Part shown: positions 1-7,810 of the stretch, in pieces
Layout: each line of letters begins with the position of its first letter
How positions within the stretch are numbered: the stretch's first letter is position 1
NCBI GenBank assembly: GCA_024233345.1
Contig: JACKPT010000004.1
Span: 62,001-126,000, forward strand
Direction of reading: 5' to 3'
Source of the DNA: Verrucomicrobiota bacterium
Lineage (GTDB): Bacteria > Verrucomicrobiota > Kiritimatiellia > CAIVKH01
Length of the DNA stretch: 64,000 nt
Program-made: the position numbers and the translations under genes
The notes under the pieces: generated by a model
What the model was told of the DNA's origin: nothing
What the model saw: only the letters and a program-made list of their open reading frames with translations
The model's database searches: none

Positions 1-1
1 G

Positions 2-1210
2 TTTGCCGACCGGATTGGGGGAAGCCAATTCGGGCTGAAGGACGAGATCTACAAGTTCGAGAAGATCAAGCGGGCAAAGGCGGCAGCCCGGAAGGCCCGT
101 CCGGCTGTGGAGCTTCTGGACTTCGGGGTGGGGGAGCCGGACCAGATGGCCCCGGCGGCGATTCGTGAGGCACTCAAGCGGGAAGTCGACAAGCCGGAAA
201 ACCGCGGCTATGCGGATAACGGCATTCGCGAGTTCAAGGTGGCCGCCGGGGAATATCTCAAGTCGTTCTTCGGGGTTACTGATATCGATCCGGATACGGA
301 AATCAACCACAGCATCGGATCCAAGCCGGCCCTCGCCATGCTCCCCCTGTGTTTCATCAATCCGGGCGACCTGATGTTCCAAACCGTGCCCGGCTACCCG
401 GTGCTGGCGACCCATGCCAAGTATCTGGGCGGAAAGGTTGTGAACCTGCCCCTGAAGAAGGAGATGGGCTTTTTCCCCGACCTCGATGCGATCGATCCGG
501 CGATGGCCGATCAGGCCAAATTGTTCTATGTGAACTACCCGAACAATCCAACCGGCGCCGCGCCGACCGCCGCATTCTTTGACCGCTTGATTGCCTTCGC
601 AAAGAAGCACAACCTGCTTGTTGTGCAGGACGCTGCCTATGCGACCCTGATCTACAACCGGGACCGGATTTCCATCCTTGGGCGTCCCGGCGGCAAGGAG
701 GTCGCGGTGGAACTGCACTCGATGAGCAAAAGCTACAACATGACGGGATGGCGGCTGGGGTTTGTCGCCGGGAATGCCAAGGCAGTAGCCGCCTATGCTG
801 CGGTGAAGGACAACAGCGATTCCGGTCAGTTCAAGGCCATTCAGCAAGCGGCCTGCGCGGGTATTGCCGATGTTTCCCTCAGCGAGGGTATTCGCGCCCA
901 TTACCAGCGGCGCCTGGAAAAACTGGTTGAGGTCCTCAAGGCCGCGGGTTTTGATGCGGCCATGCCGGGCGGTTCGTTTTTCCTCTACACCAGTGCCCCC
1001 ACCGGTGCCGAGGGCGTGACTTTCAAGACCGCCGAGGATGCCTCCCAATATCTGATCCGCGAGTGCTCCGTCTCCACCGTGCCCTGGGATGATGTTGGCG
1101 CCTTCCTGCGATTTTCCGCGACCTTTGAATCCAAAGGGCCGGACGATGACGACCGGGTGCTTGGCGAGCTGGCGGAGCGGCTGCAAAGGGCGAAGTTGAC
1201 CTTTTCATGA
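2..1210 (+). CDS. dapL: LL-diaminopimelate aminotransferase, 5' end outside window
   Basis: This PLP enzyme converts tetrahydrodipicolinate plus glutamate to LL-diaminopimelate in one step of the lysine/peptidoglycan pathway. The open frame runs in from the window edge: the residues before the first internal GTG (107) read FADRIGGSQFG and KFEKIKRAKAA, which match the family N-terminus, so the gene is cut by the window and does not start at 107. Visible family marks are DFGVGEP near the start, the NYPNNPTGA substrate/PLP loop, and the PLP lysine in SMSKSYNMTGWRLGF. 402 residues are visible, so little is missing. The stop overlaps the next start (ATGA), indicating translational coupling to the ACT gene. 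A general class I aminotransferase is the alternative, but the N-terminal motif favours DapL. Confidence 0.9.
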   Translation, partial: FADRIGGSQFGLKDEIYKFEKIKRAKAAARKARPAVELLDFGVGEPDQMAPAAIREALKREVDKPENRGYADNGIREFKVAAGEYLKSFFGVTDIDPDTEINHSIGSKPALAMLPLCFINPGDLMFQTVPGYPVLATHAKYLGGKVVNLPLKKEMGFFPDLDAIDPAMADQAKLFYVNYPNNPTGAAPTAAFFDRLIAFAKKHNLLVVQDAAYATLIYNRDRISILGRPGGKEVAVELHSMSKSYNMTGWRLGFVAGNAKAVAAYAAVKDNSDSGQFKAIQQAACAGIADVSLSEGIRAHYQRRLEKLVEVLKAAGFDAAMPGGSFFLYTSAPTGAEGVTFKTAEDASQYLIRECSVSTVPWDDVGAFLRFSATFESKGPDDDDRVLGELAERLQRAKLTFS

Positions 1211-1623
1211 GCGCGAACCCCACACTGCTACAGGCCTCGATCGGTCACCAGATTTCGGTCTTCATCGAAAACCGCCCCGGCACGCTCGGGGAGGTGATCG
1301 ATATCCTTCGCGAAAACCGGATCAATATGCTGGCCCTGTCTTTGTCGGAGGGCATCGATATCGGATATCTCCGTATCGCGGTGGACAAACTTGCCGAAGC
1401 CAAGGCGTGCCTGGAAAAGGCAGGACACCTGGTCCTGGACAAGCCGGTGATTCTTCTCGAAGTGGCCAACAAGCCGGGCGGGCTCGCCTCCGCGATCGAC
1501 CGATGGGCCGCGGCCGGAATCAATATTGATTACGCCTACTCCGCCAACAGCCCGGGCTCCGACGCCAGTCTGATCGTGGTCAAGGTGCCGGATGTGGACA
1601 AGGCGCTTGCCGCCCTCGCCTGA
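1207..1623 (+). CDS. tandem ACT-domain protein
   Basis: 138 residues forming two ACT-type ligand-binding folds: about residues 12-70 (ISVFIENRPGTLGEVIDIL) and 78-138 (VILLEVANKPGGLASAID). Each has the Pro-Gly-x-Leu turn typical of amino-acid-sensing ACT domains. There is no catalytic domain. It overlaps dapL by 4 bp (ATGA), so the two are almost certainly co-translated. In known families stand-alone ACT pairs bind amino acids. A role in sensing lysine or modulating DapL is an inference from the coupling only. Confidence 0.8.
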   Translation: MSANPTLLQASIGHQISVFIENRPGTLGEVIDILRENRINMLALSLSEGIDIGYLRIAVDKLAEAKACLEKAGHLVLDKPVILLEVANKPGGLASAIDRWAAAGINIDYAYSANSPGSDASLIVVKVPDVDKALAALA

Positions 1624-1698
1624 GTTCGGATGACCGGGTGATGCGGGCTGGCTGGGACCGTTTCCTCCCTGTTCCCCACATCAATAGGGTCATCGCTA

Positions 1699-3804
1699 TC
1701 ATGAACGTCTGCTTTGGTAGGCGGCAATCAGTTCCAGGGTCTCCTCCCCGTACTTCTGAAGTTTGGACGGGCCCACGCCGTGTATATGTTCAAGCTGGTC
1801 GAAGGTGGTCGGCTTGGCTGCTGCGAGGTGATGCAGGGTTTTATCGGTATACACGGTATAGGCGGGTTTGTTCCCCAGTTCGACGGCTTTGTTTCGCCGC
1901 CATTCCTTGAGCAGGGCAACCAGATCCGGGTCGGCATCGGGGGCTTCGATCAGCATTTCCGTTTTCCGTTTTGCCGGGGCCCCCCGTCCCCCCGGTTGAG
2001 GCAGGAGCAAGGGAACGGTTTGTTGCCGCATCATGACCTTGCGTCCCAGCGGGGTGAGGCTCAGGGTCGGGTAGGGGTCACCGACGACCTGCAAACACCC
2101 GGCTGCCACAAGTGCATCGAGTACTTCCCACACATAATCCGCCGCCTTGTCGGACAGCAGCCCATAGGTGGACAAGCGGTCCAGGCCGACATCCAGCACA
2201 TCGCGGGATTTGGATCCGAGCAGGGTCTGGGCGATTCGCCCTCGCCCGAAGCGCCCATCGACCCTGGCCACGCAGCTCAGGGCCTTCTGGATCACCACCG
2301 TCTCCTCCTCATCGGGAATCCGGGCGGAGCGGGACTGCCCCGCGAGGCATGTATCACAGTGGTGGCAGGTTTGCCCCGAAGCCTCATCGCCAAAATACCC
2401 GAGGATGTATTGATGACGGCAACCCCGGTGATCGATGTACCGGATCATTCGCTTGAGTTTCTCCAGGTCCCGCTCGCGCTTTTTCTGCAGCCGCTCGAGG
2501 TCGATGTTGAGGTCGCCAAACTGTATGTCCGGTTTCAGCAGGGTGGTGGTATAGGTGCGGCTGCCCGGCTGGTATGCCCGCTCGATGACCCCCGCCCGTT
2601 CCAGCAAATACAAAGCCGACCCGGTGGCCATACCATTCTTGGAAAGGGAAAGGTTCTCGGCGAGGGTCTGGATGGATTGTTCGATCGGCCCGTCCGCGCA
2701 GAGCTTTTTCAAGGTGTGAAACAGGTCGCGGATCAGTTCCGGGGTCGGGTTGGCCCCTTCGATGAAAAACTCCTGGGTCATGACGTCGGCATAATTGAAC
2801 AGGAGTTCGCACGTCGCCGGCTCGCCATCGCGGCCGGCCCGGCCCGCCTCCTGGTAGTAGGCCTCCACACTGCCGGGAATGTCGAAATGCACGACAAACC
2901 GTATGTCGGGACGATCAATCCCCATGCCGAAGGCATTCGTCGCCACCACCACCGGATGCGGTTCAGCCATGAACCGGTTCTGAGCCTTTTCCCGCTCCTG
3001 GTCGGTCAGGCCGCCATGGTAGAGCACCGGCTTGAGCTTCATGTCCTCGAGGGCGGCCGCCACCCGTTCCGCGTTCTTGCGGGTGGCGCAGTAGATGATG
3101 CCTGCCCTGTCTTTTTGCAGCTGGGCCGCGATGCGCTCGATCTTCTCTTTGCGGTTGCGGACCCGGGTGACGTGGAGGGTCAGATTGGGCCGGGCAAACC
3201 CCGAGACGAAGACCTTGGGCACATCGAGCTTCAACTGGGTGAGAATGTCATCGCGTACTTCCGGCGTCGCGGTTGCGGTCATCGCGGCGATCACGGGACG
3301 GCCCAGGCGCTCGATTGCCCGGTGCAGCCGCATATAATCCGGCCGAAAATCGTGACCCCATTGGGAAATACAGTGGGCTTCATCGACGGCAAACAGGGAA
3401 ATGTCGATTCCCTCCAGTGCGGAGAGAAACCGCTCGCTCTTAAACCGCTCGGGGGCGACATAAATCAGTTTCAGGGTGCCGGCCCGGAGGGCGGTGAGGT
3501 TGGCGCTCATCTCGGCGTCGGTCAAACCGGAGTGGAGGGTGGCGGCGGCGATGCCCCGGTTGCGGAGGGCGTCCACCTGGTCCTTCATCAGGGCAATGAG
3601 CGGGGACACCACAAGGGTGATGCCTTCCTGCATCAGTGCCGGCAGTTGGTAGCAAAGGGACTTTCCCCCACCGGTGGGCATGATGATCAGGGTGTCATCG
3701 CCGGCGAGAATCGCCTGGATCGGCTCCTCCTGGCCCTCCAGAAATGCCCGGTGCCCGAAATGGGCTTCGAGGGTCTGGAGCAGGGTTGTCTGGTTCTCTT
3801 GCAT
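1699..3804 (-). CDS. recQ: RecQ-family ATP-dependent DNA helicase
   Basis: 3'-5' superfamily 2 helicase for recombination and fork repair, 701 aa. Walker A is MPTGGGKSL (residues 42-50) and the DEAH box is at 141-144 followed by CISQWGHDFRPDY, the RecQ aromatic-rich loop. Motif VI is the QEAGRAGRDG stretch. The zinc-binding domain keeps its cysteines (CRHQ, then CHHCDTC), followed by a winged-helix region. A C-terminal HRDC domain (about 615-695) contains HIHGVGPSKLQKYGEE. The length is slightly above the E. coli enzyme. It is divergent from potA across a 100-bp gap. The large antisense frame opposite it is a shadow. Confidence 0.93.
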   Translation of the reverse strand: MQENQTTLLQTLEAHFGHRAFLEGQEEPIQAILAGDDTLIIMPTGGGKSLCYQLPALMQEGITLVVSPLIALMKDQVDALRNRGIAAATLHSGLTDAEMSANLTALRAGTLKLIYVAPERFKSERFLSALEGIDISLFAVDEAHCISQWGHDFRPDYMRLHRAIERLGRPVIAAMTATATPEVRDDILTQLKLDVPKVFVSGFARPNLTLHVTRVRNRKEKIERIAAQLQKDRAGIIYCATRKNAERVAAALEDMKLKPVLYHGGLTDQEREKAQNRFMAEPHPVVVATNAFGMGIDRPDIRFVVHFDIPGSVEAYYQEAGRAGRDGEPATCELLFNYADVMTQEFFIEGANPTPELIRDLFHTLKKLCADGPIEQSIQTLAENLSLSKNGMATGSALYLLERAGVIERAYQPGSRTYTTTLLKPDIQFGDLNIDLERLQKKRERDLEKLKRMIRYIDHRGCRHQYILGYFGDEASGQTCHHCDTCLAGQSRSARIPDEEETVVIQKALSCVARVDGRFGRGRIAQTLLGSKSRDVLDVGLDRLSTYGLLSDKAADYVWEVLDALVAAGCLQVVGDPYPTLSLTPLGRKVMMRQQTVPLLLPQPGGRGAPAKRKTEMLIEAPDADPDLVALLKEWRRNKAVELGNKPAYTVYTDKTLHHLAAAKPTTFDQLEHIHGVGPSKLQKYGEETLELIAAYQSRRS

Positions 3805-3904
3805 GACGGATCAAAAAACCATGCTATCCGGATAGACAGGGATCGACAAGCGCAACGGGAGAATCTACGGTGCAACAAAACCCGGAGGTCATCCACACGT
3901 CGAC

Positions 3905-5056
3905 ATGGCAAACGAGTTCAGTCTGGAAATCAAGAATGTCACCAAGCACTTCGGCACCTTCACTGCTGTCGATGATGTGACGGTGTCCATTCGACAGGGC
4001 GAGTTCTTTTCCCTGCTGGGCCCCAGTGGGTGCGGAAAGACCACCTTGCTGCGGATGATTGCCGGATTCGAAGTGCCCGATCAGGGTCGGATTTTGCTTA
4101 ATGGGGAGGAAATCACCCACCTGCCGCCCAACCGCCGCAAGGTCAACACCATCTTTCAAAACTATGCCCTGTTTCCCCATCTCACGGTGCGGGAGAATAT
4201 CGGGTATGGGTTGAAGGTTGCCGGTACAGACCGGACGACGTTGCGCTCGGAAGTGGAGCGGATGCTCGATCTGATCCAGATGGAGGATCACGCCGACAAG
4301 AAACCCGCTCAGATCAGCGGTGGGCAAAAGCAACGGGTGGCCATCGCCCGGGCCTTGATCAACAAGCCCCAGGTCCTCCTCCTCGATGAACCCCTCGCCG
4401 CCCTCGACCTCAAACTGCGGCAGCGCATGCTGATCGAGCTGGACAACATCCACGACGAGGTCGGAATCACCTTTGTCTATGTGACGCATGACCAGGGGGA
4501 GGCGATGAGCCTCAGTGATACCATCGCGGTGATGAATCATGGAAAGATCGAGCAACTGGGCAAGCCGGGGGAAATCTACGAGGCGCCCCGGTCCAGCTTC
4601 GTCGCTGCGTTTATCGGGGATACCAACTTTTTTGAAGGCAATGTGATCAGCGTGATCGATCCGGAGTACAGCCGGATGAAGATCGATGGCCTGGGCGAGG
4701 TCACGGTATTCAACGACAAGCACATTCAACAGGGCAGCCCGGTCCACCTCAGTGTGCGCCCGGAAAAATTTCAGCTCGGTCGCGACCGGCCCGAGGATCC
4801 CGCTGCCCGGTTGAACTGTTTTGAGGGGGTGGTTGAGGATGTGGTCTATCTGGGCTCACATACCCGCTACTGGATCAAGGTCGGGGAGTACCGGGTTGCG
4901 GTGATGAAGCAGCACGCCCGGTTTCTGCTCGACGAAAAACCGGTCCGGTGGAAGGACCGCCTCTGGCTGTGGTGGCATGCCGATGACGGCTTCATGCTCG
5001 AGCAGTATCACGAAGCCGATGAGGAACTGCTCAGCGTTCCGGATACGGAGTCCTGA
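3905..5056 (+). CDS. potA: spermidine/putrescine ABC transporter ATP-binding protein
   Basis: ATPase subunit of a polyamine importer, 383 aa. Walker A is GPSGCGKTT (39-47), the Q-loop follows in FQNYALFPHLTV, the ABC signature is ISGGQKQRVAIARAL, Walker B is LLLDEPLAALD, and the H-loop is in VTHDQGEAMSL. The C-terminal third is a TOBE-type regulatory domain (VRPEKFQL). A GGAGG lies 16 nt before the ATG, which is longer spacing than usual; no alternative in-frame start was found between them. It is first in a potABCD operon, with potB starting 3 nt after its stop. Confidence 0.9.
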   Translation: MANEFSLEIKNVTKHFGTFTAVDDVTVSIRQGEFFSLLGPSGCGKTTLLRMIAGFEVPDQGRILLNGEEITHLPPNRRKVNTIFQNYALFPHLTVRENIGYGLKVAGTDRTTLRSEVERMLDLIQMEDHADKKPAQISGGQKQRVAIARALINKPQVLLLDEPLAALDLKLRQRMLIELDNIHDEVGITFVYVTHDQGEAMSLSDTIAVMNHGKIEQLGKPGEIYEAPRSSFVAAFIGDTNFFEGNVISVIDPEYSRMKIDGLGEVTVFNDKHIQQGSPVHLSVRPEKFQLGRDRPEDPAARLNCFEGVVEDVVYLGSHTRYWIKVGEYRVAVMKQHARFLLDEKPVRWKDRLWLWWHADDGFMLEQYHEADEELLSVPDTES

Positions 5057-5059
5057 CCG

Positions 5060-5932
5060 ATGACCTGGGGTCCCCGCACCAAGGAAACCCTCCTCTCCCT
5101 GCCGTCGATGGTCTGGTTGATCGGGTTGTTTCTGGTGCCCACCCTGCTGGTGTTCGCCATCAGTTTCCGTCCCTCCACTCCGTTTGGCGGGGTGGGGGAG
5201 GGATGGACGTTGGAAACCATTCGCGGCCTCGCCAATCCCAACTATCCCACCATCATCTGGAGAACGGTATGGATCAGCCTGAGCACCACGGCGATCTGCC
5301 TGACCCTCGCGGTTCCCTGTGCCTACTTCATGGCGCGGGCCCCGGTGCGCTGGCGCTCCTTTCTGGTGATGCTGGTGATTATTCCGTTCTGGACCAATTT
5401 TCTGATCCGGATTTTTGCCTGGAAGATCATGCTGCATCCGGAGGGACTCCTGAAGAAGTTCCTGCTCATGCTGCACCTGGTCGAGCCGAGGACCATCCTG
5501 ATGTACAACGAGGGGGCGGTGTTACTGGTGCTGGTCTACAGCTACCTTTCCTTTGCCATTCTCCCCATTTATGCCGCCACCGAGAAGTTCGATTTTGGCC
5601 TGCTGGAAGCGGCCCAGGATCTGGGAGCGACCCGGTTGCGGGCCCTGGTGCAGATTTTCTTGCCGGGGATCAGCCGGGGGATGATCACTGCGGCTTTGGT
5701 GGTATTCATTCCCGCGCTCGGTTCCTATGTCATCCCAGAAATTGTCGGCGGCCCCTCCAGTGAGATGATCGGCAACAAAATTGCCCAACGGGTGTTTGTT
5801 GACCGGAATCTACCCCATGCCAGCGGCTTGTCCGCGCTGCTGACCCTCGCAGTGGTGGTGCCGATGCTGCTCGTCCTGATGTTGCAGCGCCGCTCGCCCT
5901 CTGGGCTGTCGAAGCCGGAGGGCCGGGCATGA
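5060..5932 (+). CDS. potB: spermidine/putrescine ABC transporter permease PotB
   Basis: Inner-membrane permease, 290 aa, with about six hydrophobic helices beginning SMVWLIGLFLVPTLLVFAI. The EAA coupling loop is EAAQDLGATRLRALVQIFLPG (about 194-214), the site that contacts the ATPase. Its stop overlaps the potC start by 4 bp (ATGA at 5929), so subunit ratios are probably set by translational coupling. The order potA-B-C-D and the length match the polyamine family; a related family importing another cation or sugar is less likely given the PotD type. Confidence 0.88.
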   Translation: MTWGPRTKETLLSLPSMVWLIGLFLVPTLLVFAISFRPSTPFGGVGEGWTLETIRGLANPNYPTIIWRTVWISLSTTAICLTLAVPCAYFMARAPVRWRSFLVMLVIIPFWTNFLIRIFAWKIMLHPEGLLKKFLLMLHLVEPRTILMYNEGAVLLVLVYSYLSFAILPIYAATEKFDFGLLEAAQDLGATRLRALVQIFLPGISRGMITAALVVFIPALGSYVIPEIVGGPSSEMIGNKIAQRVFVDRNLPHASGLSALLTLAVVVPMLLVLMLQRRSPSGLSKPEGRA

Positions 5933-6705
5933 AGCGAAGTCGCATTCCCTTGGTCACCATGATGCTTTGCCTGGTGTTTTTCTATCTGCCGATTGTCATC
6001 CTGGTCGTGAATTCCTTCAACCAGTCCCGGTTCAGCAGCCGGTGGGGCGGATTTTCCCTCAAGTGGTATGAAAAGCTCTTCGCGGACCGGTCAATCTGGT
6101 TCGCCCTGAAAAATACCGCGATCATTGCTTCGGCAGCCACCGTGACCTCGATGGTGCTGGGCACCCTCGCCGCGTTTGTTCTCCATCGTTATGCCTCCCG
6201 ATTGCAAAAGCTGCACTATACCCTGGTCTATACCCCGCTGGTGGTTCCGGACATTCTCATGGGGATGTCCCTGCTCCTGTTGTTTGCGTCGATGAATATC
6301 CAGCTCGGGTTGACCACGATCTACCTGGCCCATGTCACCTTCTGCATCAGTTATGTGGCTATGGTGGTGCTGGCCCGGTTGCAGGATTTCGATTTTTCCG
6401 TCATCGAAGCCGCTCAGGACCTCGGAGCCAACGCCTGGCAGATCGCCACCGGCATTTTTCTCCCCCTGCTTGCCCCGGGGATCCTCGCCGGCGGCCTGCT
6501 CGCCTTTACGCTGTCGATTGACGACTTTGTCATCACCTTTTTTGTTTCGGGCCCCGGATCGTCCACCCTGCCCATTCGGATTTACACCATGATGAAGCAT
6601 GGGAATCCCCCGGTGATCAACGCCCTGTCCACCCTGTTACTGGTTGTCACGTTTGTTCTGGTGTGGTTAAGTCAAAAGCTAAACGTGGAAAGGAGTACGG
6701 CATGA
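5929..6705 (+). CDS. potC: spermidine/putrescine ABC transporter permease PotC
   Basis: Second permease, 258 aa, about six membrane helices (the first is MMLCLVFFYLPIVILVVNS with the following NQSRFS typical of PotC). The EAA loop is IEAAQDLGANAWQIATGIFLP. The SIDDFVITFFVSGPGSSTLP segment is characteristic of PotC proteins. It overlaps potB upstream and the potD ATG downstream (ATGA at 6702-6705). Confidence 0.89.
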   Translation: MKRSRIPLVTMMLCLVFFYLPIVILVVNSFNQSRFSSRWGGFSLKWYEKLFADRSIWFALKNTAIIASAATVTSMVLGTLAAFVLHRYASRLQKLHYTLVYTPLVVPDILMGMSLLLLFASMNIQLGLTTIYLAHVTFCISYVAMVVLARLQDFDFSVIEAAQDLGANAWQIATGIFLPLLAPGILAGGLLAFTLSIDDFVITFFVSGPGSSTLPIRIYTMMKHGNPPVINALSTLLLVVTFVLVWLSQKLNVERSTA

Positions 6706-7727
6706 AGAAATGGTGGGTGTTCGCATTGTGTCTGGTTCCGCTGTTCGGATGGGCGGATGAAAAGAAGGTCCTGCATCTGTATAACTGGGCCGACTACATG
6801 AAGCCGGAATTGATCCAGGCCTTCGAGGAGCAGTTCAACTGCCGGATCATGCAGGACTACTTCGACTCGAATGAGGCGATGTACGCCAAGCTCAAGGCCG
6901 GGGCAACCGGATATGATGTCATCTTCCCCAGCAGTTACATGGTCAATGTCATGAAGGAGCAGGGGATGCTGATGCCGCTCGATCACGACAAGATTCCCAA
7001 CCTGCGTTTCATCGATCCCGCCTATCTGAAGTTTACCATGGATCCCGTGATGGACTACGGTGTTCCCTATATGGTGGGCAGCACCGGGATCGGGTATGAC
7101 GGCAGCCGGGTGGAGGACTTCGAGCCCTCCTGGAAGATGTTCAACAACGAAGCGTATGCCGGGCGGATGACCCTGCTCAATGACATGCGGGAAGCGATCG
7201 GCGCCGCCCTCAAGCTGCTCGGGTACAGCATCAACTCCACCGATGAAGCCGAGTTGGCCCAAGCCCGTGATGTGGTGATCGGCTGGAAGCGCAACATCGC
7301 AAAATTTGAATCCGAGCAGTACAAAAATGGTCTGGTCTCGGCGGAATTTCTGCTTGTCCAGGGGTATAGCGGAGACATCCTCCAGGCCATGGATGAAAAT
7401 GAGGATGTGGTCTATGCCATTCCCCGCGAAGGAACCTCACTGGCCAGCGATGATATGGTGATCCCCGTCGATGCCCGCGAGCCCGACCTTGCCCATGCCT
7501 TCATCAACTTTCTCCACGAGCCGCAAAATGCCGCCGACAATACCGGCTACGTGTACTATCTCTGTCCGAACAAAGCCTCCTACGATCTGCTCGCCGAGGA
7601 GATCCGCAACGATCCCTCGATCTTCCTCGACCCCGCAGTGGTGGAAAAATGCGAAGTGATTCTCGATCTCGGCGAAGAGAATGCCAAATACATCAAGGTC
7701 TGGGACGAAATTCGCGCGGCGGAGTAA
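6702..7727 (+). CDS. potD: polyamine-binding periplasmic/lipid-face protein PotD
   Basis: Substrate-binding protein of the polyamine importer, 341 aa from the ATG at 6702. That start is chosen because it has GGAAAGGAG about 6-15 nt upstream, overlaps the potC stop, and opens directly on a signal peptide (MKKWWVFALCLVPLFGWA, probable cleavage after GWA). An earlier in-frame GTG at 6663 would bury the signal. Family marks are LHLYNWADYMKPEL, the DVIFPSSYMV segment and VPYMVGSTGIGYD. An isolated terminator follows 27 nt after the stop, making this the operon's last gene. Confidence 0.9.
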   Translation: MKKWWVFALCLVPLFGWADEKKVLHLYNWADYMKPELIQAFEEQFNCRIMQDYFDSNEAMYAKLKAGATGYDVIFPSSYMVNVMKEQGMLMPLDHDKIPNLRFIDPAYLKFTMDPVMDYGVPYMVGSTGIGYDGSRVEDFEPSWKMFNNEAYAGRMTLLNDMREAIGAALKLLGYSINSTDEAELAQARDVVIGWKRNIAKFESEQYKNGLVSAEFLLVQGYSGDILQAMDENEDVVYAIPREGTSLASDDMVIPVDAREPDLAHAFINFLHEPQNAADNTGYVYYLCPNKASYDLLAEEIRNDPSIFLDPAVVEKCEVILDLGEENAKYIKVWDEIRAAE

Positions 7728-7753
7728 TCCCGGCTTTCCAGTCCTGACTGTTT

Positions 7754-7790
7754 CGGGCCGCGCGATCCCCCGGATGCGCGGCCCGATTTT
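7754..7790 (+). terminator. rho-independent terminator of potABCD
   Basis: CGGGCCGCGC (7754-7763) pairs perfectly with GCGCGGCCCG (7776-7785). After one bulged G the stem continues with ATCC/GGAT around a CCC loop, and ATTTTG follows. It lies 27 nt after the potD stop and before the next gene at 7811. Confidence 0.85.
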
Positions 7791-7810
7791 GTACCTATCC
7801 TTTTCGGAAG

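Noticed and set aside
107..1210. Start of dapL at the GTG at 107
   Set aside because: The family N-terminus continues upstream to base 2 without a stop, so the true start is outside the window.
1714..3975. 753-codon open frame antisense to recQ
   Set aside because: It is a GC-driven shadow of recQ, has no domain match and overlaps the potA start.
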